From assembly GCA_050950425.1 (NCBI GenBank), contig JBMNHO010000002.1:1426001-1490000 (forward strand): 64,000 nucleotides of DNA. Reading direction: 5' to 3'. This DNA comes from RGIG529 sp050950425. Lineage in GTDB: Bacteria > Bacillota > Clostridia > Oscillospirales > Oscillospiraceae. A program made the position numbers and the translations under genes. Below are positions 25,827 through 34,389 of this stretch, piece by piece. Within the stretch, counting starts at the first letter, position 1. Each line of letters begins with the position of its first letter. Below the pieces are notes generated by a model, which saw only the letters and a list, made by a program, of their open reading frames with translations, had not been told where the DNA came from and did no database searches.

Positions 25827-28607
25827 ATAGCCATAGGTAAGCCTTTGAGATAATCTCCGGCTTTTCCCCGGCTCCACACCGTGCATGCGACTTTCACCGC
25901 ACACGGCGTTCCATCGAATCAAGATTTCTTCCGTTTTAAGCACTACTTACACACTCCGTTACAGCATAATTTTGTTGTTACACGATGGCCGTATTACCGG
26001 CCAGTTCCCGCAATTTGTTCAGTTTGGCAAGCTGTTTTCGGTCAAGTTGGAGTTCGGCCAGATATTTGCTGATGGTATCCGCTATGGTAATATGGATAAG
26101 CAGATGCACCGCCTCGGTGACAAGCACCAGATTCCCGTATTCATCCGTGCCGCCGTTTTCCAAAGGGATTTTATGGTGGCAACGGATATCGCGGGGCATA
26201 AGCGGCTGGCCGGAAACAGCACACCGCCCATACTGCGCCGCGAACAACGAAATACGATTGTCCGCAAACTCAATGGTCTTATCCAAAACAGGCTTACGCA
26301 TCATCCACAGCATGGTATCGGTATCAATGCCAAGATTTTTGTGGATTTCAGCGCGTCCCTCCGGGGTATAGCGGTTGACGCTCTTTTTCTTGTGCAGAGC
26401 ATCCTTGGTTTTGACATAGCCCACCGGGATAACCGGATGACCGTTCAGAAACCGCAACTGCCGACTTTTCCCATAGCGCTCCTTGATGAAGCCCTTTTCC
26501 AACTTGCCCTTTCGGGTCAGCTCTTTCAGCCTGCTGTGAAGCTGGCGCTTGATGGGAAAAGCGATGGCGTAGAAGTCCTCGCTGACATGAGTTGCCAGCC
26601 GGTAGTAATTATGCCAACCCACCACCACGGAATTGTACCGCTGAATAGCCCGGTACTGCTCCCGTTCGTTTGGCGGATACTTCATCGCCCGGACGCAATC
26701 GGAAAGTTCCTCCCGCGCACGCTTCACCGCCTTGTCGCTCACATGAGAGCGAACCACCCATTTTGTGCCTTTCTTGCAGACCTTTAGCTTGAAACCCAGA
26801 AAATCCGAGTAACGCTGTTTGAGATTGATGACCGCCGATTTCTCCGGGCTGATGTCGAGCCCGAGCCTGTCTTTTAGCCAAAGCCGTACTGCTTCGAATG
26901 CCCGAATAGCATCGGCATGGCTCCGGCAGAAGATTTTGAAGTCATCGGCGTATCGAACGATGTGCATTTCTTTTAGCGTACTGCGCCGCAAAGCCCGGTA
27001 GGTATGGCTTTTAATCTCCGTACCCGCTTTGTTGAACCGGTGTTGGTAGGGGTAATGCGTCGGCATTTCCTCCCATTGGGAAGAAATCCACCAGTCCAAT
27101 TCATTGAGCACAATATTGGAGAGAAGCGGCGACAGGATGCCGCCCTGTGGCGTTCCCTTTGTCGGGATAACAATCTCACCGTCTGGCATGACAATCTCTG
27201 CTTTCAGCATAGCTTTAATGATACATATCAGCGTTTTATCCCGGATACCCATTTCCCATATCTGCCGGATGAGCTTTGCGTGGCATACATTATCGAAAAA
27301 TCCCTTGATGTCGATGTCCACAACGTAATGAAGATTTTGCACCTGCATCAATCGGCAGCACTGCGCGATAGCATTTTCTGTGCCGCGATTGGGTCGGAAG
27401 CCGTTAGAGTGGTCATGAAACTTGGCCTCACAAATCGGTTCCAGCACTTGCAGGATACATTGCTGTACGATGCGGTCAACAATCGTGGGGATCCCCAAGG
27501 GGCGGGTTTTTCCGTTGGGTTTGGGTATCTCCACCCGTTTTACCGGGCGGGGCTTGTACCAACTGAACTGGCGCAGAATGAGCGCGATATACTGTTCCAC
27601 CGTCAAAGACGCTAAATCCTTGATGGTGCGCCCATCCACGCCCGGTGTATCACTGCCCTTGTTGCCCTTGATGGTGCGGTAGGCCAGCTTGATGTTCTCC
27701 CGGCTTTTGATGATATCCATCAGCCGGGTAAAGGTCTTTCCGTTCAAGCTGTCCGAGTACAAGCCATCCAAAACAGGCTGTAGGCCGTAATACTCCGTAT
27801 AGCGGATTTTACTGCGTTTTAAGGGTTTCTGTTGCTGCTCCGAAGCCAACACAGGCATCCTCTCCTTTCGGTTTGGATTTTCTAAGGTTGCAAGCAACCT
27901 TTAGTCATACTCGAAGCTGCGTTTGTAGTGTTTTCAGTTTGAAATCTTGTTCCGACTTGGGGCTATCCCTCCACGAGCTTGTTATTCTCGCTTCATCGGT
28001 ACTGTGCCCCTCCTTTCACCGGTATAAAGGACGGTTATACTGAAATCAGCTTTCCCGCCCACCGCTTCACAGGCTCACAACAGCCTCCGCGTTCCCGACT
28101 TACCACGTTCCGACAATCCTATCATTGGAACCTTTTAGGTGCTTCCTCTAGGCCTGTGCCCAACCCAAACGGTCTTGCCGCCCATGACGGCATATGGATT
28201 TTCATAACAACCATTTTTACTCATCCACGGACACCCCGCACAGGGCGGGAAATACCTTTCGATATTCAAACGTATAGACCCGTACATTCGGAAGTAGTCA
28301 GTGCTGGATGCACATTCTCACCATGAGGCTCCGACACCCGGCATATGGGCAGCGCCATCCACCTCTGGACAGGTTTCGTGCGGAAAAATCCCGCTTACGG
28401 CTGCTCTCTGCCGACTTCACCGAGCTTCTGACCGAAAAACAGTTGCATGTCTCCCCGCCAGTCGGAGTATCAGTGTGGGCGTTTCAGGGCGTTACCCCTT
28501 CATTCCACCCATCGGATTGCCAGTTCTATGAAGCATTTCAGCGGCTCCTTTCAATCCGCTTTTTCTTCGCTTCACGCCTAACCTTTTCAGTTAGGAACGT
28601 GTCGCAC
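25827..28607 (-). mobile_element. group II intron inserted in maff2
   Basis: On the minus strand the intron begins GTGCGAC (28,607) and ends CTAT (25,827), matching the GUGYG...AY rule. A domain V hairpin with a GAAA-type loop lies at about 25,878-25,909, followed by a domain VI-like stem near 25,830-25,875. Splicing at these points joins GACAACC to CCGGTGC and restores the maff2 frame exactly. Its encoded maturase lies at 25,978-27,858. The last six exon bases ACAACC are fully complementary to GGTTGT on the intron strand at 28,207-28,212, a candidate EBS1. The 5' 700 bases (27,900-28,607) are structured RNA without a gene. It appears intact, so maff2 may still be expressed after splicing. 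Confidence 0.93.
25978..27858 (-). CDS. ltrA: group II intron-encoded reverse transcriptase/maturase with HNH domain
   Basis: The 626-residue protein contains an RT domain with NGFRPNRGT, GTPQGGILSPLLSN and the catalytic YADD at about residue 302, a maturase region (about 400-500), and a C-terminal HNH endonuclease with CAVSGQPL, HHKIPLENGG and NLVLV. It helps the intron splice and copies it into new sites (retrohoming). I start at the ATG at 27,858, which follows AAGGAG; the longer TTG start at 27,897 lacks a site. All catalytic motifs are present, so the intron looks mobile. Confidence 0.95.
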   Translation of the reverse strand: MPVLASEQQQKPLKRSKIRYTEYYGLQPVLDGLYSDSLNGKTFTRLMDIIKSRENIKLAYRTIKGNKGSDTPGVDGRTIKDLASLTVEQYIALILRQFSWYKPRPVKRVEIPKPNGKTRPLGIPTIVDRIVQQCILQVLEPICEAKFHDHSNGFRPNRGTENAIAQCCRLMQVQNLHYVVDIDIKGFFDNVCHAKLIRQIWEMGIRDKTLICIIKAMLKAEIVMPDGEIVIPTKGTPQGGILSPLLSNIVLNELDWWISSQWEEMPTHYPYQHRFNKAGTEIKSHTYRALRRSTLKEMHIVRYADDFKIFCRSHADAIRAFEAVRLWLKDRLGLDISPEKSAVINLKQRYSDFLGFKLKVCKKGTKWVVRSHVSDKAVKRAREELSDCVRAMKYPPNEREQYRAIQRYNSVVVGWHNYYRLATHVSEDFYAIAFPIKRQLHSRLKELTRKGKLEKGFIKERYGKSRQLRFLNGHPVIPVGYVKTKDALHKKKSVNRYTPEGRAEIHKNLGIDTDTMLWMMRKPVLDKTIEFADNRISLFAAQYGRCAVSGQPLMPRDIRCHHKIPLENGGTDEYGNLVLVTEAVHLLIHITIADTISKYLAELQLDRKQLAKLNKLRELAGNTAIV

Positions 28608-28722
28608 GGTTGTCATTTCCGTACCCCTCAAGAAGATTGATGCCGCCCCATACGCCGAGACCGGCACCGAGAGCGACTACGAGTGTCTGCAAAACTCCTA
28701 CTGCACTTGTGAAAAAAGCCAT
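28608..28722 (-). CDS. maff2, exon 1 (5' part, interrupted by a group II intron)
   Basis: The 115 bases encode MAFFTSAVGVLQTL and the first hydrophobic helix up to the glycine-rich GYGNDN, followed by the intron. The ATG at 28,722 has GGAGG six bases upstream. Maff2 proteins are about 70 residues with two membrane helices and open the transfer operon of CTn/Tn1549 elements; they may be the VirB2/pilin-like or VirB3-adjacent component (uncertain). The gene lies directly downstream of a leader-peptide attenuator. Confidence 0.88.
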
Positions 28723-28764
28723 AATGTACCTCCATAAATTTTAATAGATTTTTGTTATGAGACG

Positions 28765-28807
28765 AAAAAAGCCCCTACCGTTTTTGCTTAAGGATAAAAC
28801 GGCAGGG
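28765..28807 (-). terminator. attenuator-type terminator before maff2
   Basis: On the minus strand CCCTGCCGTTTT and AAAACGGTAGGG form a 12-bp stem with one mismatch, followed by GCTTTTTTCG. The stop codon of a 26-codon leader ORF lies in the second arm. Such a layout lets ribosome position decide between termination and read-through into maff2 and the transfer operon. Confidence 0.75.
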
Positions 28808-28855
28808 ACGCAGGGTAATTATTAACTTGTTGTTGGGCGGTGCGCGGGGACACAT
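28775..28855 (-). CDS. leader peptide of the transfer-operon attenuator, 26 residues
   Basis: A short ORF starts MCPRAPPNNKL at 28,855 with a perfect AAGGAGG seven bases before it, and ends ILKQKR with its stop inside the terminator stem. It has no likely function as a protein. Overlap with the terminator implies that a translating or stalled ribosome would melt the hairpin, as in leader-peptide control of resistance genes such as tet(M) (comparison from general knowledge). Whether an inducer stalls the ribosome cannot be read from sequence. Confidence 0.6.
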   Translation of the reverse strand: MCPRAPPNNKLIITLRPCRFILKQKR

Positions 28856-28902
28856 AGGGGAACCTCCTTCTTGTTTAATGTCGTTTTTGCATATATAATA
28901 AA

Positions 28903-28930
28903 AACGACTGCACGTTTGATTGCAGTCGTT
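28903..28930 (-). terminator. 10-bp hairpin upstream of the leader ORF and of the RT gene
   Basis: AACGACTGCA and its exact complement flank an eight-base loop. On the minus strand it is followed by TTTTATT, so it can terminate transcription coming from the virD4 side. On the plus strand it lies 47 bases before the reverse-transcriptase gene and could instead be part of its 5' leader or a small RNA. Confidence 0.6.
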
Positions 28931-28977
28931 ATGAGCGTAAGAGAATGAGAATTTCGATAGATTGCAGGAGGAATATT

Positions 28978-30516
28978 ATGCCGAGCCGAAATTATACTAA
29001 AATAGAAAAGACTATTGCGGAAACTGGATTCTTTTCTGAGTATCTTCCGCCTTGTTTTCGTCTTGTGAGCAGCGCTCTGCACCATGCACCTCCTGCCCAT
29101 TGTGATTTAATTGCACCATATAGTTTTACCATGAGCCGATACAATAGAAATGATGCCCGTAGGAATATTTATATACCTGAAATCGGTTCTTACATTACTG
29201 CAAGAAATTATATTCGACAAGAAAACATACTTAAAGAGTTAATAGAATTTACCGAGGAGAAGGATGTATCGTTTTCTCCAATACTCGGAGAAAACGATAC
29301 TATCATGCGGCATGAACAATCCTACGGCGAAGAGCCATTTTCAGCCGAAGATTTCCCGTCAAATTACATTGAAAATGTAGCTAAAAAAATAATGCGCTCA
29401 ACTGGGGCAAGGAAAATCCTTAAACTGGATATTTCCAACTGTTTCTCGAGTTTTTATATGCATTTGATACCAGCAATTCTTCTCGGAATAGATGATGCAG
29501 AGATAAACTATAACAAATATCTTGTTAATTCCAGCGATGGAGCTATAAACAGCAGTTATCACAAGTATCGCGAATTAGATGCGATTATTCGACGACAAAA
29601 TCAAAATCGTACAAACGGCTTACTTGCAGGCTCTCTATATTCAAAAATAATTGCGGAAGCCTTTTTAACCCGCATCGACATTGAACTAATTGACGCTGGA
29701 TTGAACTTCTCTCGCTATGTGGACGACTACGAAGTTTATTTGTATGACGATGATGATCGAAGCGTAATTAGCATCTTTACAAATATCCTTAAAAGGCATG
29801 GCTTGTCTTTGAATTACGAGAAAACGGAAATAGTGGAGTTTCCATATTACATATCTCAAAACTTAGTCAAGCTTTTTGACTCATTTACCAATGGAATCGA
29901 AGTCATCGAAACCCCCGAACTGATGGAGCTATTCAATTCTTTTGCCATATTGGAACGAAATGGCACAAAAGGTTCGCTTAGATATTTATTAAAAACACTG
30001 GAGCGAAAGCCCATCGTTGCAAGTGATACCGAGGTTTTTAAGGCGTATCTAATTACGATATTAGAAAACAACGAGCGTTCGTTGACGAAGGCTTGCTCTC
30101 TGCTTATTCGCAACCGCAACACTATGCCATTAACCCCCGAAGAGCGAATACTGATCGAAAATATGCTTCAAAAACACATTGCGCATGGGCACGATTTAGA
30201 AGCATTGTGGATATTGTTCCTTTTGATATCGACAGAGAGCTTGCAGAGCAATGATGCTATAATAGAGAAAGCTGTTGGTTGTGATAATGAATTGGCCCAA
30301 ATAATCCTTTTAAGAAAAGGACTTTTGTCAGATAGCCAAATAACTCAAATTGCATCTAAGGCCAAATCATGGATTTTGCTCTATGAACTGTATGCGGATG
30401 GATGTATCACAGAAGGTGAATTCATTACCAAGCTTCATCTTGATAAGAACTTATCTATGTACCAGCACTTAAAACAGGGGGGAATACATTTTTGCACCTT
30501 TGAGGACACCTTATAA
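28978..30516 (+). CDS. reverse transcriptase of defence (Abi/DRT-like) type
   Basis: The 512-residue protein is an RT unlike the intron maturase nearby. The palm has KLDISNCFSSFY (motif A with its aspartate) and the catalytic YVDDY at residues 247-251; motif C and D strands follow (LSLNYEKTEIVEF). There is no maturase X or HNH domain. Residues about 300-512 are an all-helical C-terminal region, as in abortive-infection/DRT-class RTs, which act in anti-phage defence. The N-terminus TGFFSEYLPPCF is like that of such RTs. I cannot assign a subclass. The start at 28,978 has GGAGG six bases before it. The gene is AT-rich, on the strand opposite the ICE operon, with its own terminator, so it is inserted cargo. 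Confidence 0.75.
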   Translation: MPSRNYTKIEKTIAETGFFSEYLPPCFRLVSSALHHAPPAHCDLIAPYSFTMSRYNRNDARRNIYIPEIGSYITARNYIRQENILKELIEFTEEKDVSFSPILGENDTIMRHEQSYGEEPFSAEDFPSNYIENVAKKIMRSTGARKILKLDISNCFSSFYMHLIPAILLGIDDAEINYNKYLVNSSDGAINSSYHKYRELDAIIRRQNQNRTNGLLAGSLYSKIIAEAFLTRIDIELIDAGLNFSRYVDDYEVYLYDDDDRSVISIFTNILKRHGLSLNYEKTEIVEFPYYISQNLVKLFDSFTNGIEVIETPELMELFNSFAILERNGTKGSLRYLLKTLERKPIVASDTEVFKAYLITILENNERSLTKACSLLIRNRNTMPLTPEERILIENMLQKHIAHGHDLEALWILFLLISTESLQSNDAIIEKAVGCDNELAQIILLRKGLLSDSQITQIASKAKSWILLYELYADGCITEGEFITKLHLDKNLSMYQHLKQGGIHFCTFEDTL

Positions 30517-30536
30517 ATTGATACCCTAATCAGGCG

Positions 30537-30570
30537 CAGGCAGGATGCAAACAAGCATCCTGCCTGTTTT
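30537..30570 (+). terminator. rho-independent terminator after the RT gene
   Basis: CAGGCAGGATGC and its exact complement flank AAACAA and are followed by TTTTG. It lies between the RT stop (30,516) and the virD4 stop (30,572) on the other strand and may serve both directions. Confidence 0.75.
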
Positions 30571-30571
30571 G

Positions 30572-31819
30572 CTACGCAGATTCCACCTCCGAGATATCCA
30601 CCTCAAAAATCTCAAACATATCATCCGGCTCGACCTTTAGCTTGGCGGAGAGATATTTTTCAATGTTAAACATGTTTTTTGGGTCGGCATCGGACAGGTA
30701 TTTGTAATTGGGATGCTTGGTAATATCGTACTTGTCAGAGCAGAATGGGCGGACGCCGCGAAGCTGGAGGATGCACTTGCCGCCATCGAGGACAGCAAGC
30801 TCATCAATGCTCATCAGGTCTTTGCCCAGCTTTTGATAATTCTGCCCGTGACTTTCTTGCGTACCCTTGGTAACACTGGTGTTGTACATATCAATGGTCT
30901 CTTTTCCGAGAGCGGTATTCAGCTCCTTGAGTGTTGTCGGCTCTGAGCCGCCGAGAAAGATTTGCGAATCCATATTGCCGATGATGGTGTCGCAATGGTC
31001 TTTGTACAAGGCTTTGAGCTGACTGCGGGCTTGCAGGACAAGGCAGCAGGAAATCTCCCGACTGCGGATTGTGGCCACCAGTTTTTCCAGTTTGGGAATC
31101 TGCCCGATGTTCGCCGCTTCATCTATCAGGCAGCGAACGTGAACAGGCAAGCGCCCACCGTACACATCATCCGCTTTATCGCAAAGGAAATTGAAAAGTT
31201 GGGTGTAGCACATGGATGCCATGAAGTTGAACGTATCATCCGTATCGGAAATGATGATAAACAGCGCGGTCTTTCGGTCTCCGAGGGTATCCAGCTCCAG
31301 CTCGTCATATTCGGTTAGGTCACGCAGCTCCTGAATGTCGAAGGGAGCAAGGCGGGCGCCGCAGGAAATAAGGATGGACTTGGCTGTTTTGCCCGCCGCC
31401 AGCTTGTATTTTTTGTACTGCCGGACAGCGAAGTGCCGGGGATTCTTGCTCTCCAGTTCATCAAACATCAGGTCAACCGGATTCTTAAACTCCTCGTCAT
31501 CCTCCCGAACCTCCATTGCATTGATAAACTCAATGAGGGTGGAGAAATTCTGTTCCTCAACTGGCGCTTCATAATAGATATAGCCGATGAGCGCCGTATA
31601 GAGGAGGGTTTCTGCTTTCTGCCAAAAATTGTCTCCGCTCTTGCCGTCCCCTTTGGTATTGGCAATCAAAGTCGTAACCAGCTTCAAAATGTCTTTCTCA
31701 CTGCGTATGTAAGCGAACGGATTGTATCTCATGCTCTTGCTGAAATTGATGGTGTTGAGAATCTTTATCTTGTAGCCGCCCTGCTGAAGCATCTTGCCGC
31801 ATTCCAATATCAGCGTTCC
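30572..31819 (-). pseudogene. virD4: virD4 (coupling protein), 3' fragment
   Basis: This fragment encodes the C-terminal two thirds of a VirD4/TraG coupling ATPase: KGTLILECGKML, the Walker B region CLIDEAANIGQIP, and the family motif VLQARSQLKALYKDH. It has no Walker A. The reading frame is open up to the IME junction at 31,816-31,819 (the ATG at 31,807 is internal and not a natural start). The 5' fragment with Walker A is at 41,199-41,732. Joining the two across a shared GGAA restores a continuous frame. VirD4 delivers the relaxase-DNA complex to the channel, so this split should stop conjugation unless the IME excises. Confidence 0.93.
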
Positions 31820-31864
31820 CTTCGGTAAAATGCAATAGGGAACGAGAAAAAAAGTATCTGCATT

Positions 31865-32062
31865 TTAAGGGGTTTCATTGTCGTTTTGAATAAGGCGTAA
31901 GACTTTATCCGTAAAGGTTTCTTTGCTCGTTTCGCTGAAATGGACGCGAATATCAAAGGTCGTGTTGCCGATTTTCTTCACAAGGGCGGCGGGGGCAGCT
32001 TCCGTTACGGTCAGAGGAATGGGGTTAGGGGTTGCGGCGTTGGTCTTTTTCTGTTCGTTCAT
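31865..32062 (-). CDS. tnpW: TnpW-like small transposon protein
   Basis: The 65-residue protein matches the TnpW family of Firmicutes mobilizable elements: a proline/threonine-rich start (ATPNPIPLTVTEA) followed by VKKIGNTTFDIRVHFSETSKET and a short helical end. The start at 32,062 has AAAGGAG five bases upstream; a longer frame reaching to 32,191 crosses repeat DNA and is rejected. Its role is unknown. It is the last IME gene before the left end. Confidence 0.78.
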   Translation of the reverse strand: MNEQKKTNAATPNPIPLTVTEAAPAALVKKIGNTTFDIRVHFSETSKETFTDKVLRLIQNDNETP

Positions 32063-32123
32063 AGGCTCTCCTTTCCATGAGAAAAGCCCCATGCGGTCAA
32101 CACATGGGGCGGCGGTTTGTGGT

Positions 32124-32192
32124 TGAAGTGGCGAAGTGGCAAAGTGGCAAAGTGGCAAAGGCTCTGGGTTTTGCCACTTGGATTTTGCCACT
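32124..32192. repeat. short direct and inverted GTGGCAAA repeats (iteron-like)
   Basis: Four head-to-tail 8-bp units AAGTGGC(A/G) cover 32,124-32,155. Two inverted copies, TTTTGCCACTT, follow at 32,169-32,191. They lie directly between the primase-helicase gene and tnpW. The pattern suits iterons of a replication origin or a strong hairpin; I cannot tell which. Confidence 0.6.
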
Positions 32193-34064
32193 TCACTTTT
32201 TTAGGGCGTGATACCATACCGCGCCAATGCGCTTTGCGGTAATGCGCCCGTCAAGGTTTCGCTTTGCGCTGCGGACGGTACGGGCTGAAATGCCAGCTTC
32301 CGCTGCGGCTTTCTCTATGTCCTCGCTGGCAAGCTCTTTCCCGTCTGCAAGTAAATCAAGTATCAGCCTTTCCGCTTGCTCGGTCTTGGTTTCGCTGTTG
32401 CCGCCCGCGCCGGATAGAAGCTCGTCGGCGGTGATGTCATACGCTCCAATCCATTCAAAGCCCGTTTCGGGGTCAAGGCAGAACGCCATAGGCTTGCCCT
32501 CCGGCGCAAGGGAAGATTTGTCATGCACGATTACCCGGATATTCGGCTCACGCTTCACGCGCCCGATCAGCAGGACGCTCCTTGCTGCGGCGCGGAAGTC
32601 GATAGAGCCTAAACCGCGATAGGCGGTCTGTCCTCCGCTTGCCTTGTTCAAATGCCCGATAAGGATAACGGCGCACCCTGTACGCTCGGCAACATCGGCA
32701 AGGCGGCGAAAGATGGGGCGTATCTCATTTGCCTTGTTCATGTCGGTTTTGCCGCCCACATAGGCTTGTATGGGGTCAAGGATAATCAGCCGCGCCCCGG
32801 TCTGCGCGATTGCCTTTTCAATGCGCTCGTCGGAGAGCGTAAGCTCCTGTTTCGCTTCGCCAATGACAAGTACCCGGTCAAGGTCTGCTACGGCTTCAAT
32901 AAGGCGGGGCTTGACGGTATCGCCCAAACCGTCCTCGGCGGTCTGATAAATCACATTGAACGGCGGCAGGGGCTTCATGTTCGGAAGCGCCCGCCCGGTG
33001 GTGCAAGCGGCGGCAAGGCGTAGGGCAAAGGTGGTCTTGCCCTCGCCGGGATTGCCCTGCACAATCGTAACCTTTCCAAAAGGGATATACGGCTCCCATA
33101 ACCATTCAACGGTGAGGGTGTCAACCTCACTCATGCGGATAATCTCGACGGTTTCCACCTGCGGCGGCTCTTTTAAGCCGTAGACAGCTTCGCGGAGATA
33201 TTTCCCGTCTGTGATTTCTGCCCTGCGCTGCAATACCTCGTTCCAGTCCTTGAAAAGTGGAGCAAGGCGGTTGACGGTGTAGCCCTCCGGCATGAGCTTT
33301 ACAAGGCGGCTGCAAGCGTCGTTTCCAGCTTCGTCGTTGTCAAGGCAAAGGAATACGGTCTTGATGTTCGGACGGTCAGAGAGGAAGCGCAAAAGGGCTT
33401 TCTCACCCACGCCGCCCAACGATAAGTAGCTGCGCTCCCGCCAATCCTTTTTGAACAGGCAGAGGAAAGATAAGAGGTCAACGGGGGCTTCAAAGACAAA
33501 GAGCTTTTCGCCCTCGCCCCGGTAGCAGAAGTTAAAGGCTTTGTCGCTGCCTTTCACATCAAGCCGGAAGCTGCCCGCCGTTCCTTTGCTGTGAGCGTAA
33601 CGGGGTATTCCGTTCTCGTCGCGCCCAACGAATACGGCGTTGTGGCGGTCTGCGTCCTCGTAAATATCTCCGGTGGAAATGAAAAAGCCCGCTACATCTT
33701 CATCAATGCGGCGGGCTTCGGTGAGATATTTCATTACGGCTGCGGTGCTGCCGTTCCTCATGGGTAGTCTGAATTGCGGCTCGGCGGGGGCGGTCTGCTC
33801 CGGCTTGACGCTGCCTTGCTCCCCGGTCAAAAGCTGTACGGCTTCGGTGAAGCTCTTGCCGAAAAACTCCATGAGGAAATCAACCGGGCCGCCGCCTTTG
33901 CTTTGGCTGTGGCGATACCACTTGTTTCCTCTGACCGTCAAGCTGTCATGCCGCTTCCAGCGGTATTCGTTCCCGGCGCGTTCAAGCTGTTCGCCCTGCC
34001 CCCGTAGGAAGTCGGCAAGGTCGGCTTGATTGGCGCGGTCTATCTGTTCTTGGGTGTAGTACAT
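32193..34064 (-). CDS. primase-helicase-like replication protein (toprim + RepA-type ATPase)
   Basis: The 623-residue protein joins a primase-like N-terminal half to a RepA/DnaB-related ATPase. Residues 1-95 resemble a CHC2/DUF3991-type region (GGGPVDFLMEFFG), residues about 195-275 a Toprim fold (LFVFEAPVDLLSFL, then TVFLCLDNDEAGN), and residues about 325-520 an AAA_25 ATPase with Walker A VQGNPGEGKTTF and Walker B RLIILDPI. The C-terminus is a small helix-turn-helix (EDIEKAAAEAGISARTVRSAKR). It would start replication of the excised IME circle. Repeats lie just after its stop, and the cysteine-rich gene is 12 bases upstream. Confidence 0.85.
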   Translation of the reverse strand: MYYTQEQIDRANQADLADFLRGQGEQLERAGNEYRWKRHDSLTVRGNKWYRHSQSKGGGPVDFLMEFFGKSFTEAVQLLTGEQGSVKPEQTAPAEPQFRLPMRNGSTAAVMKYLTEARRIDEDVAGFFISTGDIYEDADRHNAVFVGRDENGIPRYAHSKGTAGSFRLDVKGSDKAFNFCYRGEGEKLFVFEAPVDLLSFLCLFKKDWRERSYLSLGGVGEKALLRFLSDRPNIKTVFLCLDNDEAGNDACSRLVKLMPEGYTVNRLAPLFKDWNEVLQRRAEITDGKYLREAVYGLKEPPQVETVEIIRMSEVDTLTVEWLWEPYIPFGKVTIVQGNPGEGKTTFALRLAAACTTGRALPNMKPLPPFNVIYQTAEDGLGDTVKPRLIEAVADLDRVLVIGEAKQELTLSDERIEKAIAQTGARLIILDPIQAYVGGKTDMNKANEIRPIFRRLADVAERTGCAVILIGHLNKASGGQTAYRGLGSIDFRAAARSVLLIGRVKREPNIRVIVHDKSSLAPEGKPMAFCLDPETGFEWIGAYDITADELLSGAGGNSETKTEQAERLILDLLADGKELASEDIEKAAAEAGISARTVRSAKRNLDGRITAKRIGAVWYHALKK

Positions 34065-34076
34065 TCGGTTTCCTCC

Positions 34077-34373
34077 TTATCGGTTTTTGCAGTTTCCACA
34101 AGCGCCATGCTCACGCTCATAAAGGGTATAGGGGCAGTCTTGGCAGTTCTCGCCGTACTTCAAATGAACGACGGGCAAATAGCCTAACTCTTGCAGCATA
34201 TCAATCTGCCTGTCGGACAACGACGCTTCAAATTCAAGCGTCCGGCGGGCGCGCTCGTCCAATTCAATAAGGTCGGATAGCGGTCTGCCATCGGCAAGCG
34301 GCTCTCCGCTTAAAATGCGTTTTGCGTTGCGGCGAATTGGGTTGTATTCCTGTTTCCAATCAATCTTTTTCAT
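34077..34373 (-). CDS. small IME protein with cysteine-rich tail
   Basis: The 98-residue protein starts MKKIDWKQEYNPIRRNAKR and ends with four cysteines (CQDCPYT, CGNC), probably a zinc knuckle. I recognise it only as a small protein found between mobilisation and replication genes in such IMEs. The ATG at 34,373 has AGGAGG nine bases before it; a longer upstream frame lacks a site. Function unknown. Confidence 0.65.
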   Translation of the reverse strand: MKKIDWKQEYNPIRRNAKRILSGEPLADGRPLSDLIELDERARRTLEFEASLSDRQIDMLQELGYLPVVHLKYGENCQDCPYTLYEREHGACGNCKNR

Positions 34374-34389
34374 GGGGTAAATCCTCCTG

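Noticed and set aside
25978..27858. Retron or defence RT reading of the intron ORF
   Set aside because: It carries maturase and HNH parts and lies within group II intron boundaries, so it is the intron's own protein.
28301..28640. Plus-strand open frames between the intron maturase and maff2 exon 1
   Set aside because: They lie within the structured 5' RNA of the group II intron and lack ribosome sites.
28822..29100. 92-codon minus-strand frame across the RT 5' region
   Set aside because: It is the antisense of the RT gene start; the real short ORF in this region is the 26-codon leader in another frame.
32124..32192. CRISPR array
   Set aside because: Repeat units are 8 bases with no spacers; no cas genes in the window.
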